Assembly: GCA_964370305.1 (NCBI GenBank)
Contig: CAYJIU010000005.1
Span: forward strand, 1 to 45,145
Source: CAYJAD01 sp964370305
GTDB lineage: Bacteria; Desulfobacterota; Desulfovibrionia; Desulfovibrionales; Desulfovibrionaceae
Length of the DNA: 45,145 nt
Reading direction: 5' to 3'
Part shown: piece after piece, positions 27,732 through 36,481 of the stretch
How the letters are laid out: each line of letters opens with the position of its first letter
Numbering within the stretch: position 1 is the first letter of the stretch
Translations under genes and position numbers: made by a program
The notes under the pieces: generated by a model
Databases searched by the model: none
Told to the model about the DNA's origin: nothing
What the model saw: only the letters and a program-made list of their open reading frames with translations

Positions 27732-28841
27732 ATGGCTGAAAAATTCATACCCTATGGTCGGCAAAGCATTGATGCAGATGACATCCTAAATGTCATAAAT
27801 GTCTTGCGCTCTGACTACTTAACCACAGGCCCTTGTGTGGCACAATTTGAAGCCGATGTTTGCGCCTTTGCCAGCGTAAAATATGCTGTCGCCGTTAGTA
27901 GTGGCACTGCGGCCCTGCATGCTGCCATGCATGCCGTAGGAATTAGCCATGGTGATGAAGTCATTGTTGCGCCCATAACCTTTGTGGCAACGTCTAACGC
28001 CGTGCTTTATTGTGGTGGAACCCCTGTTTTTGCTGATGTTGACGCGGACACATTGTTGATTAATCCACAAGCCGTTGAAGCCGCCATTACCCCGCGTACC
28101 AAGGCCATCATCGGTGTTGATTATGCAGGCCAACCTTGTGATTGGGATGCACTGCGCACCATTGCCCAGAAGCATAATATAGCCCTCATTGCAGATTCCT
28201 GCCACGCCATGGGCGCAGAATATAAAGGCCGCAAAATTGGTTCCTTAGCCGATATTACAGCCTTTAGCTTTCATCCTGTAAAGCACATTACCACTGGCGA
28301 AGGCGGCATGGCTGTGACTAATAATGCTAAATATGCTGAAAAAATGCGTCATTTTCGCGGGCATGGTATCACCACTACCGCTACTGAACGTGAGAAAATG
28401 GGCGGTTGGTATTATGAAATGCATGAGCTTGGATTTAATTATCGTATAACGGATTTTCAGTGCGCCCTTGGCTCAAGCCAACTAAATAAGCTCTCTTTCT
28501 GGATTGACAAAAGAAATACTTTAGCTCAAGAATACGGCAAGGAATTTACCAATAGTAATATTCGCCCTTTAGTAAAAAACAATGATGTTCTTCACGCTTA
28601 CCATCTTTATGTGGTGCGCGTGCAGGATAGAGATGAAAAATTCTTAGAATTACGGGCTCATAATATAGGTGTAAATGTGCATTATATGCCTGTGTATTTA
28701 CATCCTTATTATCAAAAATTAGGATATCAGAAGGGCCTTTGCCCAGTGGCGGAGCGTGCGTTTGATGAAATATTAACCTTGCCCCTTTGGCCCGGTATGG
28801 AGCAAGATGACATTAGTAGAATAGCTAATATATTATTATAA
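27732..28841 (+). CDS. pseC: DegT/DnrJ/EryC1 sugar aminotransferase, PseC-like
   Basis: A 369-residue PLP-dependent nucleotide-sugar aminotransferase. FIPYGRQSIDADDI at the N-terminus, SSGTAALHAAMHAVGI, ADSCHAMGAEYKGRKIG and the PLP lysine in SFHPVKHITTGEGG, with FNYRITDFQCALG, are the family motifs. The N-terminal signature resembles PseC (UDP-4-amino-4,6-dideoxy-N-acetyl-altrosamine transaminase of pseudaminic acid synthesis). The other pse genes are not in the window, so another 4-keto sugar substrate is possible. GC content returns to the genome level here. It sits 18 bases before cysC and probably shares its transcript. Confidence 0.85.
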   Translation: MAEKFIPYGRQSIDADDILNVINVLRSDYLTTGPCVAQFEADVCAFASVKYAVAVSSGTAALHAAMHAVGISHGDEVIVAPITFVATSNAVLYCGGTPVFADVDADTLLINPQAVEAAITPRTKAIIGVDYAGQPCDWDALRTIAQKHNIALIADSCHAMGAEYKGRKIGSLADITAFSFHPVKHITTGEGGMAVTNNAKYAEKMRHFRGHGITTTATEREKMGGWYYEMHELGFNYRITDFQCALGSSQLNKLSFWIDKRNTLAQEYGKEFTNSNIRPLVKNNDVLHAYHLYVVRVQDRDEKFLELRAHNIGVNVHYMPVYLHPYYQKLGYQKGLCPVAERAFDEILTLPLWPGMEQDDISRIANILL

Positions 28842-28859
28842 CAACAAAATACATTAAAT

Positions 28860-29465
28860 ATGCAAGAAAAAAAGTATCTCACCACTCCAAGAAGCTATGT
28901 CACCTACGATATGCGCATAAAGCAAAATCAGCATCGCGGTGCTGTTTTTTGGTTTTCCGGTCTTTCTGGCTCTGGCAAGTCAACGCTAGCTCACCATGTT
29001 GAAAGGACGTTCTTTGCTCAAGGCAAACAAATTATAGTGCTTGATGGTGATGTTATTCGCACTGGTCTATGCTCTGATTTATCCTTTAGCGATGAGGCTA
29101 GAAATGAGAATATACGCCGTATTGCAGAGCTTAGCCGTATTTTCGCCCTACAAGGTAATATTTGTTTGTGTGCTTTTATATCACCGTTGCAAAAGCAAAG
29201 GCAAATAGCCCGTGATATTATTAAGGATTTTTTTCATGAAGTATATGTTTCGTGTTCACTTGATGAATGTGAACGCAGAGATGTAAAGGGTTATTATAAA
29301 TTAGCAAGACAGGGTAAAATCAAAAATTATACTGGTATTTCTGCAAAGTATGAAATCCCCCAAAATCCAGATATTATCATTCAAACAGATAAATTTTCTG
29401 AGGAAGAATGTACCGCGATGATAGAAGATTATATTTTGAACATGGTACGTTTGACGCCTGCATAA
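28860..29465 (+). CDS. cysC: Adenylylsulfate kinase (APS kinase)
   Basis: A 201-residue kinase that phosphorylates APS with ATP to give PAPS, the sulfate donor of sulfotransferases. The P-loop GLSGSGKST, VLDGDVIRTGLCSDLSFS, NIRRIAELSRIF, CAFISPLQKQR, and the late GYYKLARQGKIKNYTGI lid region are all typical, and the length is standard. Sulfate reducers make APS for respiration and do not need PAPS for it. A cysC placed behind sulfotransferase genes therefore points to sulfonation of a product rather than assimilation. No clear ribosome site is seen; translation may be coupled to the gene upstream. Confidence 0.95.
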   Translation: MQEKKYLTTPRSYVTYDMRIKQNQHRGAVFWFSGLSGSGKSTLAHHVERTFFAQGKQIIVLDGDVIRTGLCSDLSFSDEARNENIRRIAELSRIFALQGNICLCAFISPLQKQRQIARDIIKDFFHEVYVSCSLDECERRDVKGYYKLARQGKIKNYTGISAKYEIPQNPDIIIQTDKFSEEECTAMIEDYILNMVRLTPA

Positions 29466-29536
29466 TCTAGTACAAGTTAAGATAGTCTCCAATATGCTGT
29501 TAAGGTTCTACTGCCGTAGCTGGTGCGCGTCTATTT

Positions 29537-29821
29537 TAGTCGATGCTTGAAAAACGCATTTCCATGCGTTTTTCAGAAAGGCACGTTGCCTCCAAATACC
29601 CCTTTGGGGTCGCCAGAAGTTAATTCTGGCTTATTTTACGGCACGCGAAATTTTTCTTATAGAAAAATTTCGTTAGTCGCCGCTTGAAAAACCATTTTTT
29701 TGTGTCATAAAATCGCCCAAAAAGTATGCTACGCACCATTTTTTCTGGCAATTTTATTGGGACACTTTAATGAAAAAATATTGCTATTTTAATAGTTTTG
29801 TCTGTTTTTCAGCGTCGACTA
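29537..29821. repeat. R1-family repeat, longest copy, with a chain of hairpins (R1c)
   Basis: The left end TAGTCGATGCTTGAAAAA and right end TTTTTCAGCGTCGACTA are inverted repeats. CTATTTTA flanks both sides (29531-29538 and 29819-29826), a candidate 8-bp target duplication. Inside are perfect hairpins: GAAAAACGCA/TGCGTTTTTC, AGGCA/TGCCT, ACCCC/GGGGT, GCCAGAA/TTCTGGC, and CGAAATTTTTCT/AGAAAAATTTCG. It fills the convergent gap between cysC and cbiET and reaches the cbiET stop codon. No gene is visible in 29466-29818. Confidence 0.8.
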
Positions 29822-31069
29822 TTTTACTGCGCAGACCAAGAAAATTGGATTTTCTGGAACTAAGCGTGTATCTTGCCCCAACTCACTGCCATGACTGACA
29901 TTTAATTGTATGATTTGCACAGGGATAGCCCTTTGCTTAAAAAAACTCTCCACCATATTTAAGGTACCAAGCAAAACACAGCTTATGACCACTCGCCCGC
30001 CAGAGGGTAAAACCTCATAAATAAAGCTTAATAAATCTTCAGCATGGGCAGAGCTTAACCCACCCCCCACAAACACACCCTGAGGCTTTGGCAAATTTAC
30101 TAGGCATTGCGGGGCATCGCCATGATAAATATCCATAATTATAGAGTTCATGCGCTGGCGATTTTTTTCCATATGCTTAATGCGGGCCGCATTTTTTTCC
30201 ACAGCGATAACATGCCCTTCATAAGCAAGGGCACACATTTCAAGGGCCACGGCCCCTGAGCCTGAACCAATATCCCATAAGGTATGCCAAGGCTTAATTT
30301 GTAGCAGGCTTAAAGCCGTAGCGCGCACGGTGCTTTTGGTCATTAAATTTTTTTCGCGCATGATGGTGGTTGGTTCAATTCCTAAGGTTGGCTGTATAAA
30401 AGGCTTTGTAGGTATAAGCAATATTGTGCAATACCCCCCTTGTACGGCGTACTCGGCCTTAGCGGCCTGAGCTAAGGAAAGGCTAAAGATTTTTTCCCCT
30501 TCCAAGCCTAAATTTATCCCCATATGCATCTTAAAATTTCGGGCGCCGCGGGCCAGTAGAAAGCTAGCTATACGCGCAGGATTTGCATGTTCATCGGTGA
30601 GTACACATACGGGTTTACCAGAAAAAACGGCCACGCTTAAGTCTTGCCAGTGTTTTGGTGTGTTTCTTCCATGTAATGACACATGACGTATTGCATCCCA
30701 CGCAAGCCCTAGTATCGCGCAAAGACGTTGCACAATGCTAATACCAGCATGTATGCGTAGGGCTTTGGCACCGAAACGCCGTGCAAGGCTTGCCCCCATG
30801 CCAAAATACAGGGCATCGCCATCGGCTAGCACTAAAACACGCTTGCCGCTTTGACGATAATTTTCAATTAATATAAATATTTGCTCTAATGGGCTCGTGA
30901 TGGGATGTAGAGCTTTTTGTTTATCTTGCGTGAATTTTTCATGGCTAAACAGTTGCTCAAGTAAAGCCTTACCCCCAAAAATACATTGGGCTTTTTCAAT
31001 AAGAGCTTGTTCTTTTTTTGAAAATATTTGCCCGTAAATGGAAAGTATTGTTATGGGATATTTTTTCAT
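29819..31069 (-). CDS. cbiET: Fused precorrin-6Y/7 methyltransferase and decarboxylase (CbiE-CbiT)
   Basis: A 416-residue enzyme of anaerobic corrin ring synthesis. Residues about 1-205 are the CbiE tetrapyrrole methylase (KRVLVLADGDALYFGMGASL, HVSLHGRN), which methylates C5. Residues about 230-416 are CbiT, a class I methyltransferase (MTKSTVRATALSLLQI, LWDIGSGSGAVALEM, VFVGGGLSS), which methylates C15 with loss of the C12 acetate carboxyl. The SAM-binding motifs are intact in both halves. It starts inside the last codons of cbiD (ATGA overlap), so the two are translationally coupled. The stop codon is in the right end of the R1c repeat or its target duplication. Confidence 0.93.
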   Translation of the reverse strand: MKKYPITILSIYGQIFSKKEQALIEKAQCIFGGKALLEQLFSHEKFTQDKQKALHPITSPLEQIFILIENYRQSGKRVLVLADGDALYFGMGASLARRFGAKALRIHAGISIVQRLCAILGLAWDAIRHVSLHGRNTPKHWQDLSVAVFSGKPVCVLTDEHANPARIASFLLARGARNFKMHMGINLGLEGEKIFSLSLAQAAKAEYAVQGGYCTILLIPTKPFIQPTLGIEPTTIMREKNLMTKSTVRATALSLLQIKPWHTLWDIGSGSGAVALEMCALAYEGHVIAVEKNAARIKHMEKNRQRMNSIIMDIYHGDAPQCLVNLPKPQGVFVGGGLSSAHAEDLLSFIYEVLPSGGRVVISCVLLGTLNMVESFFKQRAIPVQIIQLNVSHGSELGQDTRLVPENPIFLVCAVK

Positions 31070-32160
31070 ATGCTTATTAATGTCCTTCCATCAAAGTGAA
31101 ATAAGTGCACATGGATGGGGCGTCCGGCAAAAGTAGCTGCAATCTTGGCGGCACGTCTTGTAATGTATTCCAAGATGCTAAAGTGCTTAATATCAGACAA
31201 AATTATCTCCAAAGCATGATTTGCGGTGACACATTTTCTGATGTCGCTGGCATTTTCAAGCCCACATGTGCGGCACCATTGAGCCAAGAGTTCAAAATCA
31301 AGGTCGGCATGATGGGCATGGGTGTAAGCATGGCCTTGAGCTAATTTAACCAATTTGCCAAAAAAACAACCCCATTCCACGTACTCAAAATCATGCTTTG
31401 CGGACTCTTGCAAAGAAAATTGTGCAAAATCTGCCACTTGCACAGCCGCGTGGGCTGGCAGTGTAGGATATTTCATAAGTAACAAACGCTCTGAACGCCG
31501 TCCAGTAGAAAGGCAAACACGTGTGCAGCCAGTGGATGCGGCCACCTGCAAACCTTGGGCTATGGTTGATTTCCAAGCATCATGGCTAAATGGTTTCACC
31601 GTCCCTTGTGTGCCTAAAATGGATATGCCACCCACAATCCCAAGACGCGGATTAAAAGTATGCTTGGCAATTTCTGCACCACGCGGCACACTGATACAGA
31701 CTTCAATACCGCCGTTATAAGCAAATTTCTTAGCTACCATTTTAAGCCCAGCTTGTATTTGCTTGCGCGGTGCGGGGTTTATGGCAGCCTCACCCACAGG
31801 CAAGGGCAAACCGGGCAAGGTGAAGCGGCCCACCCCTTGCCCCCCGTCTAATGTTATTACCCCAGTATTATTAAGCTTTACCACAGCATGAATAAAGGCT
31901 TTATTAGTTACATCGGGGTCATCTCCGCCATCTTTTTGTACTATGCCTAGGGCTGCGCTATTATCAAGTGACTCCACATTATGTATGGGAATATATAATG
32001 CTGGCTCTATGGGGAGGTCATCTATAGGGGGCACTGGTATATGGGCTTGCTTTAATTGCTCACCAGCAGAAAGCAACATATGCAAAGCCGCCATGGCCGC
32101 CGCCGTTGCGGCTGAGCCTGTGCTAAAGCCTTCACGCAGCTTTTTCGTCATGGTAGCCAT
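31066..32160 (-). CDS. cbiD: Cobalt-precorrin-5B C1-methyltransferase
   Basis: About 364 residues. KLREGFSTGSAATAAAMAAL, DGGDDPDVT, VITLDGGQGVGRFTLPGLPLPVGEAAINP and GTVKPFSHDAWKSTI are family-defining for CbiD of the anaerobic cobalamin pathway. I place the start at ATG 32160, with 32151 as an alternative. Both lie inside the end of the large upstream gene, while the longer possible N-terminus to 32238 would be read from coding sequence of that gene and lacks conservation. With cbiET it forms a two-gene cobalamin block. No cobalamin riboswitch is seen in front of it, and it must be read from an upstream promoter. Confidence 0.93.
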   Translation of the reverse strand: MATMTKKLREGFSTGSAATAAAMAALHMLLSAGEQLKQAHIPVPPIDDLPIEPALYIPIHNVESLDNSAALGIVQKDGGDDPDVTNKAFIHAVVKLNNTGVITLDGGQGVGRFTLPGLPLPVGEAAINPAPRKQIQAGLKMVAKKFAYNGGIEVCISVPRGAEIAKHTFNPRLGIVGGISILGTQGTVKPFSHDAWKSTIAQGLQVAASTGCTRVCLSTGRRSERLLLMKYPTLPAHAAVQVADFAQFSLQESAKHDFEYVEWGCFFGKLVKLAQGHAYTHAHHADLDFELLAQWCRTCGLENASDIRKCVTANHALEIILSDIKHFSILEYITRRAAKIAATFAGRPIHVHLFHFDGRTLISI

Positions 32161-35100
32161 GTTCCAGTGCGCATAAGGGTAAAATATCTTTAAGGTATGC
32201 GCGATGTTCTGCAAGATAAAAAGCCAGTGGTTTGCCAAAGTGGCGTCCTAGCATACCATCTACAAATAAGCGGCTAACTTCTTGCTCTTGCATTAGCACC
32301 AGCTGGAAATATCCAAAAATGAGTCGCTCTTCCTTACTCATGTTTGCTATGGCTTTTTTGCATACCTCTTGTGAGCGAGGGCGATACATCCAAAAATACA
32401 TAAAATCTAGTGAATTAACGATGATAGCTTTTTTTAATGCCACATGCTCATCACCTAGTTGCTCCAAGAATTTTTTAGGCTTAACCAACTTAGCAATGAC
32501 GTCTTCCTCAGGAAAAAGTAACTCCACCTGCACATAACAATTAAACATTTGCTGGAATTTTGTTTTATAATCCCAGCGGCGCATACGAACATTATTTTTA
32601 TGGTCGGCATAGCCTTCAATAAGGGCTGCCACCGTATCTGAGGCCAGCTTAGAAATAATGGCAGTGCCCATTTGTAGCATTTCATTGGGGTTACCTAAAT
32701 CAGCTAAATAAATCACTTCATAAGCAACTCCATTAAATAAAATGGATACGGGAATGGCCAAAGCACTACGGAAAAGATTGCCAATAATAGCTTCCTTAGG
32801 TAAACCGCGTAGCAAATTGTGCCATGAAATATAAAAACCATTGACCAAGGCCATAATGGAGTAAACAAGGACAGTTTGATTTGCCACAGTATAGCCAAGG
32901 CCATCTTGAAGCAATAATATACGCACGCCATATTCTAGCAATGGCACAGAAAAGCCTGTGTACATTAAAGAATCGCAAAGGCGCGACCAACTCACATGGT
33001 CATTCCAGCGTAATAAAGTGGATCGATATAAACCCCTACCTGCCACAACGGCCTGTATAATATTACGCACGCCGGTGATGCCAAACCAAATTATGGGGCC
33101 AAACCAAGCCAAAAACCACCAAGTCTGTGTGTATTGAAAAGCAATACATGCCGGAATAAAGCCAAGTAATACCTTTAATATATTGGCAAGCCTAGAGTTT
33201 AAATATCGCCCTTCTGGACGGTCTTGCTTTCTTTTACTTACATAATTTTGTATGAGCTCTCTGCGCTTTACACCACCCAAAAGAAACATATTGCCTTTAT
33301 CCACATGATATACTGATGATGAGCGTGTGTGCCATTCTTGTTCCTTAATATATCCATGGTCTTGCATACCTGGGATGGCTCGGATGATACGTGTAAGCAC
33401 GCTTTTTTGCTGTACAACATCGCTAGGAGTAAATCGGGTAGTATATTGTATGGTTATATGAAAAGGTACGGCAGCATTGGCCCCGCAATCTTCCAGAATT
33501 TTTTGGGCACGCTTGGGTAGAGTTTCCGCAAAAACCATGCCCATACCAATATCACTACCGGGGCGTCCTGTGGCATCGGTGCCCATGCGGGTACGCAATT
33601 GTTTTAAGGAATAAAAATTCTTGAATATTTGTATATTACCTAAAATATCACGCAAGATGGCGCAACGCTCTTTATGGTCTGAATCTGATTCGTGTTCAAA
33701 GGGGCCTTCTTGTTCGCGTTTTTTTAATTTTGCAAGCACAATATGTTTTAGGCGTGGAATAGTAGCTTCATTAATAGCTCGCTGTAATTCAACTATTTCA
33801 TCAACTTGACTGATTTTACCCTCATACCACTCGCGTAAATTAAATAGTTCAAGGTGGGTAATCATACCCTGACAACGCCAGAGAAGCTCAAGTACATCTT
33901 CACAATCAAGGGTTGCTATATTTAAGGTTAACATGCAGTCCGAATAAATGCTGGTTAGCCAATCAAGCAAGTTCACGGGGCTTTGTCGCATGAGCTCTGG
34001 CACTTTAAACCCCTTGCCTGGTACACGTGAAGAAATAATGTCTGAGTTTTTATCGTGTATAATGTAATTATTATATATTGTTGCGCTAGAAAAAGATTGT
34101 AAGGCTTCGTACTTACTTTTGTTACTTTCACGTATTTCTTCATCATTACTTTTAAGCAAGGGTTCAAGTTCGGTTTGTTTTTGTTTAATTAGTGGTGATA
34201 ATTGATTAAAAATACACTCAGCCAGCAAGGCTACAGAAGCATGCCCGCTACCCACAAATTGCTTAAACATATTGTGTGAAATATGGCCCGCTTGGCCTGC
34301 CTCAATATCAAGTAAATTGGCTACTTCCGGTAAATATTGTTCGTTCCACTTATCAAGCACTTCAAAGGCATATTTTTGCCGCCATCTTGAGGCTTCGCGC
34401 CCAAAGGTCATCAAGTGTTGCATGGGGGGTTCAGCCAAAAAGCTTAAAAAATCCTCGATATTATCTGCGATACGTGGGCTCCAGATAAATTGTATATATC
34501 TACCCCTAAAGGGCACCATAAATTCAAAGCCAATGCGCACATGAACACCCACAATGGAGGCTGCGGATAATACTTCACGGGCGGCAGCTTCATCAATATA
34601 ATTATAGTAAATAATGGTTAAATAACGGATACCCTTAAGCCATGCATCCATGACTAAATGAGTTGGATTTTTACGGCCTTTTGTATTGGCATCATGGACG
34701 TGATGGTCAAAAGAAAGCTGGCTCCAATCCTCTGGCATTTCCACAAGGCCATAACGGGCAAGTAGCTCTCTTACAACGCGCGGATTGCCGCGCGCAGCAC
34801 GGCGAAAATCACTTGCCAGATATATTTGACGTTGCATATCACCATGTGAACGCAACAAATCCTTCATGATTTCAATAAGTACTCGAGCGGTATTGCGCCT
34901 AAAGCTTGTTCTGGCACTGTTTAGTACCTCGTCATATAAGGAGCGTAAAGCATCTAAGCGATTGGTGCTATCGCCCACTTCAAGGCTGTCTATGAGTCGT
35001 GCTACAGCGTGGGCCACACGCATTTCACGAGAAAGAGCATGACTTTTTATACCGTGCGGATGCAAGTTAGCATCAAAAATAAATTGACCGGACTCCGCAG

Positions 35101-35182
35101 TATCATGCCTTGCCACAATAGCATTTACGAGATTTAGCAACTCATAATCATGCTTATCAAAGTAAAATTTTGACCACCACAT
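32132..35182 (-). CDS. Large membrane-anchored protein with degenerate PHP-like region, unknown function
   Basis: A 1016-residue protein that I cannot assign to a named family. Residues about 155-225 (SFDHHVHDANTKG, then GIRYLTIIYYNYIDEAA, then GVHVRIGFEF) follow the spacing of a PHP metallo-hydrolase core: HxH, a second strand, and the GxE strand. The TDH usually found at the second position is replaced by IYY, so it may be inactive. Residues about 665-890 contain about six membrane spans. The remainder is soluble and charged. It overlaps cbiD by about 29 bases, suggesting one transcript with the corrin genes. The first Met has no strong ribosome site. Confidence 0.7.
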   Translation of the reverse strand: MWWSKFYFDKHDYELLNLVNAIVARHDTAESGQFIFDANLHPHGIKSHALSREMRVAHAVARLIDSLEVGDSTNRLDALRSLYDEVLNSARTSFRRNTARVLIEIMKDLLRSHGDMQRQIYLASDFRRAARGNPRVVRELLARYGLVEMPEDWSQLSFDHHVHDANTKGRKNPTHLVMDAWLKGIRYLTIIYYNYIDEAAAREVLSAASIVGVHVRIGFEFMVPFRGRYIQFIWSPRIADNIEDFLSFLAEPPMQHLMTFGREASRWRQKYAFEVLDKWNEQYLPEVANLLDIEAGQAGHISHNMFKQFVGSGHASVALLAECIFNQLSPLIKQKQTELEPLLKSNDEEIRESNKSKYEALQSFSSATIYNNYIIHDKNSDIISSRVPGKGFKVPELMRQSPVNLLDWLTSIYSDCMLTLNIATLDCEDVLELLWRCQGMITHLELFNLREWYEGKISQVDEIVELQRAINEATIPRLKHIVLAKLKKREQEGPFEHESDSDHKERCAILRDILGNIQIFKNFYSLKQLRTRMGTDATGRPGSDIGMGMVFAETLPKRAQKILEDCGANAAVPFHITIQYTTRFTPSDVVQQKSVLTRIIRAIPGMQDHGYIKEQEWHTRSSSVYHVDKGNMFLLGGVKRRELIQNYVSKRKQDRPEGRYLNSRLANILKVLLGFIPACIAFQYTQTWWFLAWFGPIIWFGITGVRNIIQAVVAGRGLYRSTLLRWNDHVSWSRLCDSLMYTGFSVPLLEYGVRILLLQDGLGYTVANQTVLVYSIMALVNGFYISWHNLLRGLPKEAIIGNLFRSALAIPVSILFNGVAYEVIYLADLGNPNEMLQMGTAIISKLASDTVAALIEGYADHKNNVRMRRWDYKTKFQQMFNCYVQVELLFPEEDVIAKLVKPKKFLEQLGDEHVALKKAIIVNSLDFMYFWMYRPRSQEVCKKAIANMSKEERLIFGYFQLVLMQEQEVSRLFVDGMLGRHFGKPLAFYLAEHRAYLKDILPLCALEHGYHDEKAA

Positions 35183-35203
35183 ACAAGCTCCAACTGTCTA
35201 GTT

Positions 35204-35318
35204 AGTCGATGCTGAAAAACGCATTTCCATGCGCTTTTCAGAAAGGCACGTTGCCTCCAAATACCGCCATAAAAATATTTTGTTTCAAATAGTTATCATG
35301 CTTTTCAGTGTCGATCTA
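35204..35318. repeat. R1-family repeat, short copy (R1d)
   Basis: The left end TAGTCGATGCTGAAAAA and right end TTTTCAGTGTCGATCTA are inverted repeats. The left 65 bases, including the GAAAAACGCA/TGCGCTTTTC hairpin and AAAGGCACGTTGCCTCC, are almost identical to R1c, and the right end matches R1b. It lacks the internal hairpin chain, as if deleted. It lies directly upstream of the 1016-residue protein gene. Confidence 0.75.
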
Positions 35319-35411
35319 TTAACTGTTCTGCACTGATTTTCATACATTAGTTTTTGTAATTACAGCGCATTATATATTTTTATGCTAAATAGTTATAATA
35401 ATTTTTTTATT

Positions 35412-36254
35412 TTACGACAAATAAGCTGTGCCTTCGGCTACTATATGGACTGGCCCACCAATAATACCTTTTAATCCTTGTATATCTTCTTGTAGGTCAA
35501 GCGTCAAATGTCCACCAGGTTGATGCATAATAAACGTTTTATGAGCATTGCGCGCATAATGCCAAAGCCCTAAAACTAAAGTTCCGGAACCACAAGAATT
35601 TTCATAGTGCAAAGCCCGAGGTTCCTTAACCCAGACTATGGGATGCATATGCAGCGGGTAGGGCATATCTTGGCACTCGTGTTCCTGCTTTTGGGCTTCA
35701 TGCCACCAGATACAACCCACAGCATTTTCTTGCTCAAGGTCATACTTTTTACGAATATGAGCAGAGTCTTTATCCCAAGTTGAGGCAGAAAAAGGATGAT
35801 GCAGCTCATGGATAAGTACGTGGCTTATGCCCGGTAAAGATACAATATATATGCCTTTATCAAGCTTGCGCATTGCTGGTTTTGAGTCTAAGGGGACGGT
35901 GAGGGCAATATTATATATGTGGGTATTGCCGTCAATTAGACGCGCCTGTAAAAACAAAGGTTCATTAAAACCAGACACTTTAATCATACATTCAAAATCT
36001 AGGTGCGGGCTGTGCCACCCTGCGGCGCGTGCCATTAATAAACCCAAGGAACGAGTGGCATTTATGCAAAATTCTCCTCCGGCCATATGCAAAATACCTT
36101 TTGCAATATCTATAAATCCAGCTTGTTCACCCCCAAGATTAATTAAACCTTGGGTTGCAAAAAGGCATTGCTCCGCCTTGGTGTAGTCTAGCCCTTCAAA
36201 AAGTAGAGTCATATTACCGCTGGGGTTAATTTTATAAAATGGCAAACTATACAT
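35412..36254 (-). CDS. DapF-fold amino acid racemase, CntK (histidine racemase)-like
   Basis: A 280-residue protein of the diaminopimelate epimerase fold. Catalytic cysteines are placed in GGEFCINATRSLG (about residue 62) and ENSCGSGTLVLG (about residue 218). True DapF has CGNG and CGTG at these sites. The pattern KINPSGNMTLLF, GEQAGFI, GEFC.NAT, IKVSGF, ENSCGSGT, HQPGG and a closing VAEGTAYL matches what I know of CntK, the histidine racemase of staphylopine synthesis, better than DapF. No CntL or CntM homolog is nearby, so the product is unknown. No ribosome site is obvious before the ATG. Confidence 0.75.
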   Translation of the reverse strand: MYSLPFYKINPSGNMTLLFEGLDYTKAEQCLFATQGLINLGGEQAGFIDIAKGILHMAGGEFCINATRSLGLLMARAAGWHSPHLDFECMIKVSGFNEPLFLQARLIDGNTHIYNIALTVPLDSKPAMRKLDKGIYIVSLPGISHVLIHELHHPFSASTWDKDSAHIRKKYDLEQENAVGCIWWHEAQKQEHECQDMPYPLHMHPIVWVKEPRALHYENSCGSGTLVLGLWHYARNAHKTFIMHQPGGHLTLDLQEDIQGLKGIIGGPVHIVAEGTAYLS

Positions 36255-36481
36255 GATTTAAGTATTATATTTTTAACAAAAAACGTCAACTCTAGCTTGA
36301 TAATAAAATCTAAATCGCGCACTTGTTTATGTATAAAAAATTACATGGAGTAAGAAATACACCAGAACCATTACATTAAAACCGTCTTGCCAAGGGTTTG
36401 AGGCTATGCTATGTACCAATAATCAATCTATAATTTGTTTTATACTAATAAAAATATATAAAAAGTATTTTAGGAGGTTTT

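Noticed and set aside
31066..32238. Longer CbiD start at 32238
   Set aside because: The extra N-terminus is read from coding sequence of the upstream gene in another frame and precedes the normal CbiD beginning KLREGFSTGSAA.
35183..35411. Cobalamin riboswitch in front of the cbi genes
   Set aside because: I looked for B12-box-like sequence upstream of the first gene of the block and saw only the R1d repeat and AT-rich sequence.
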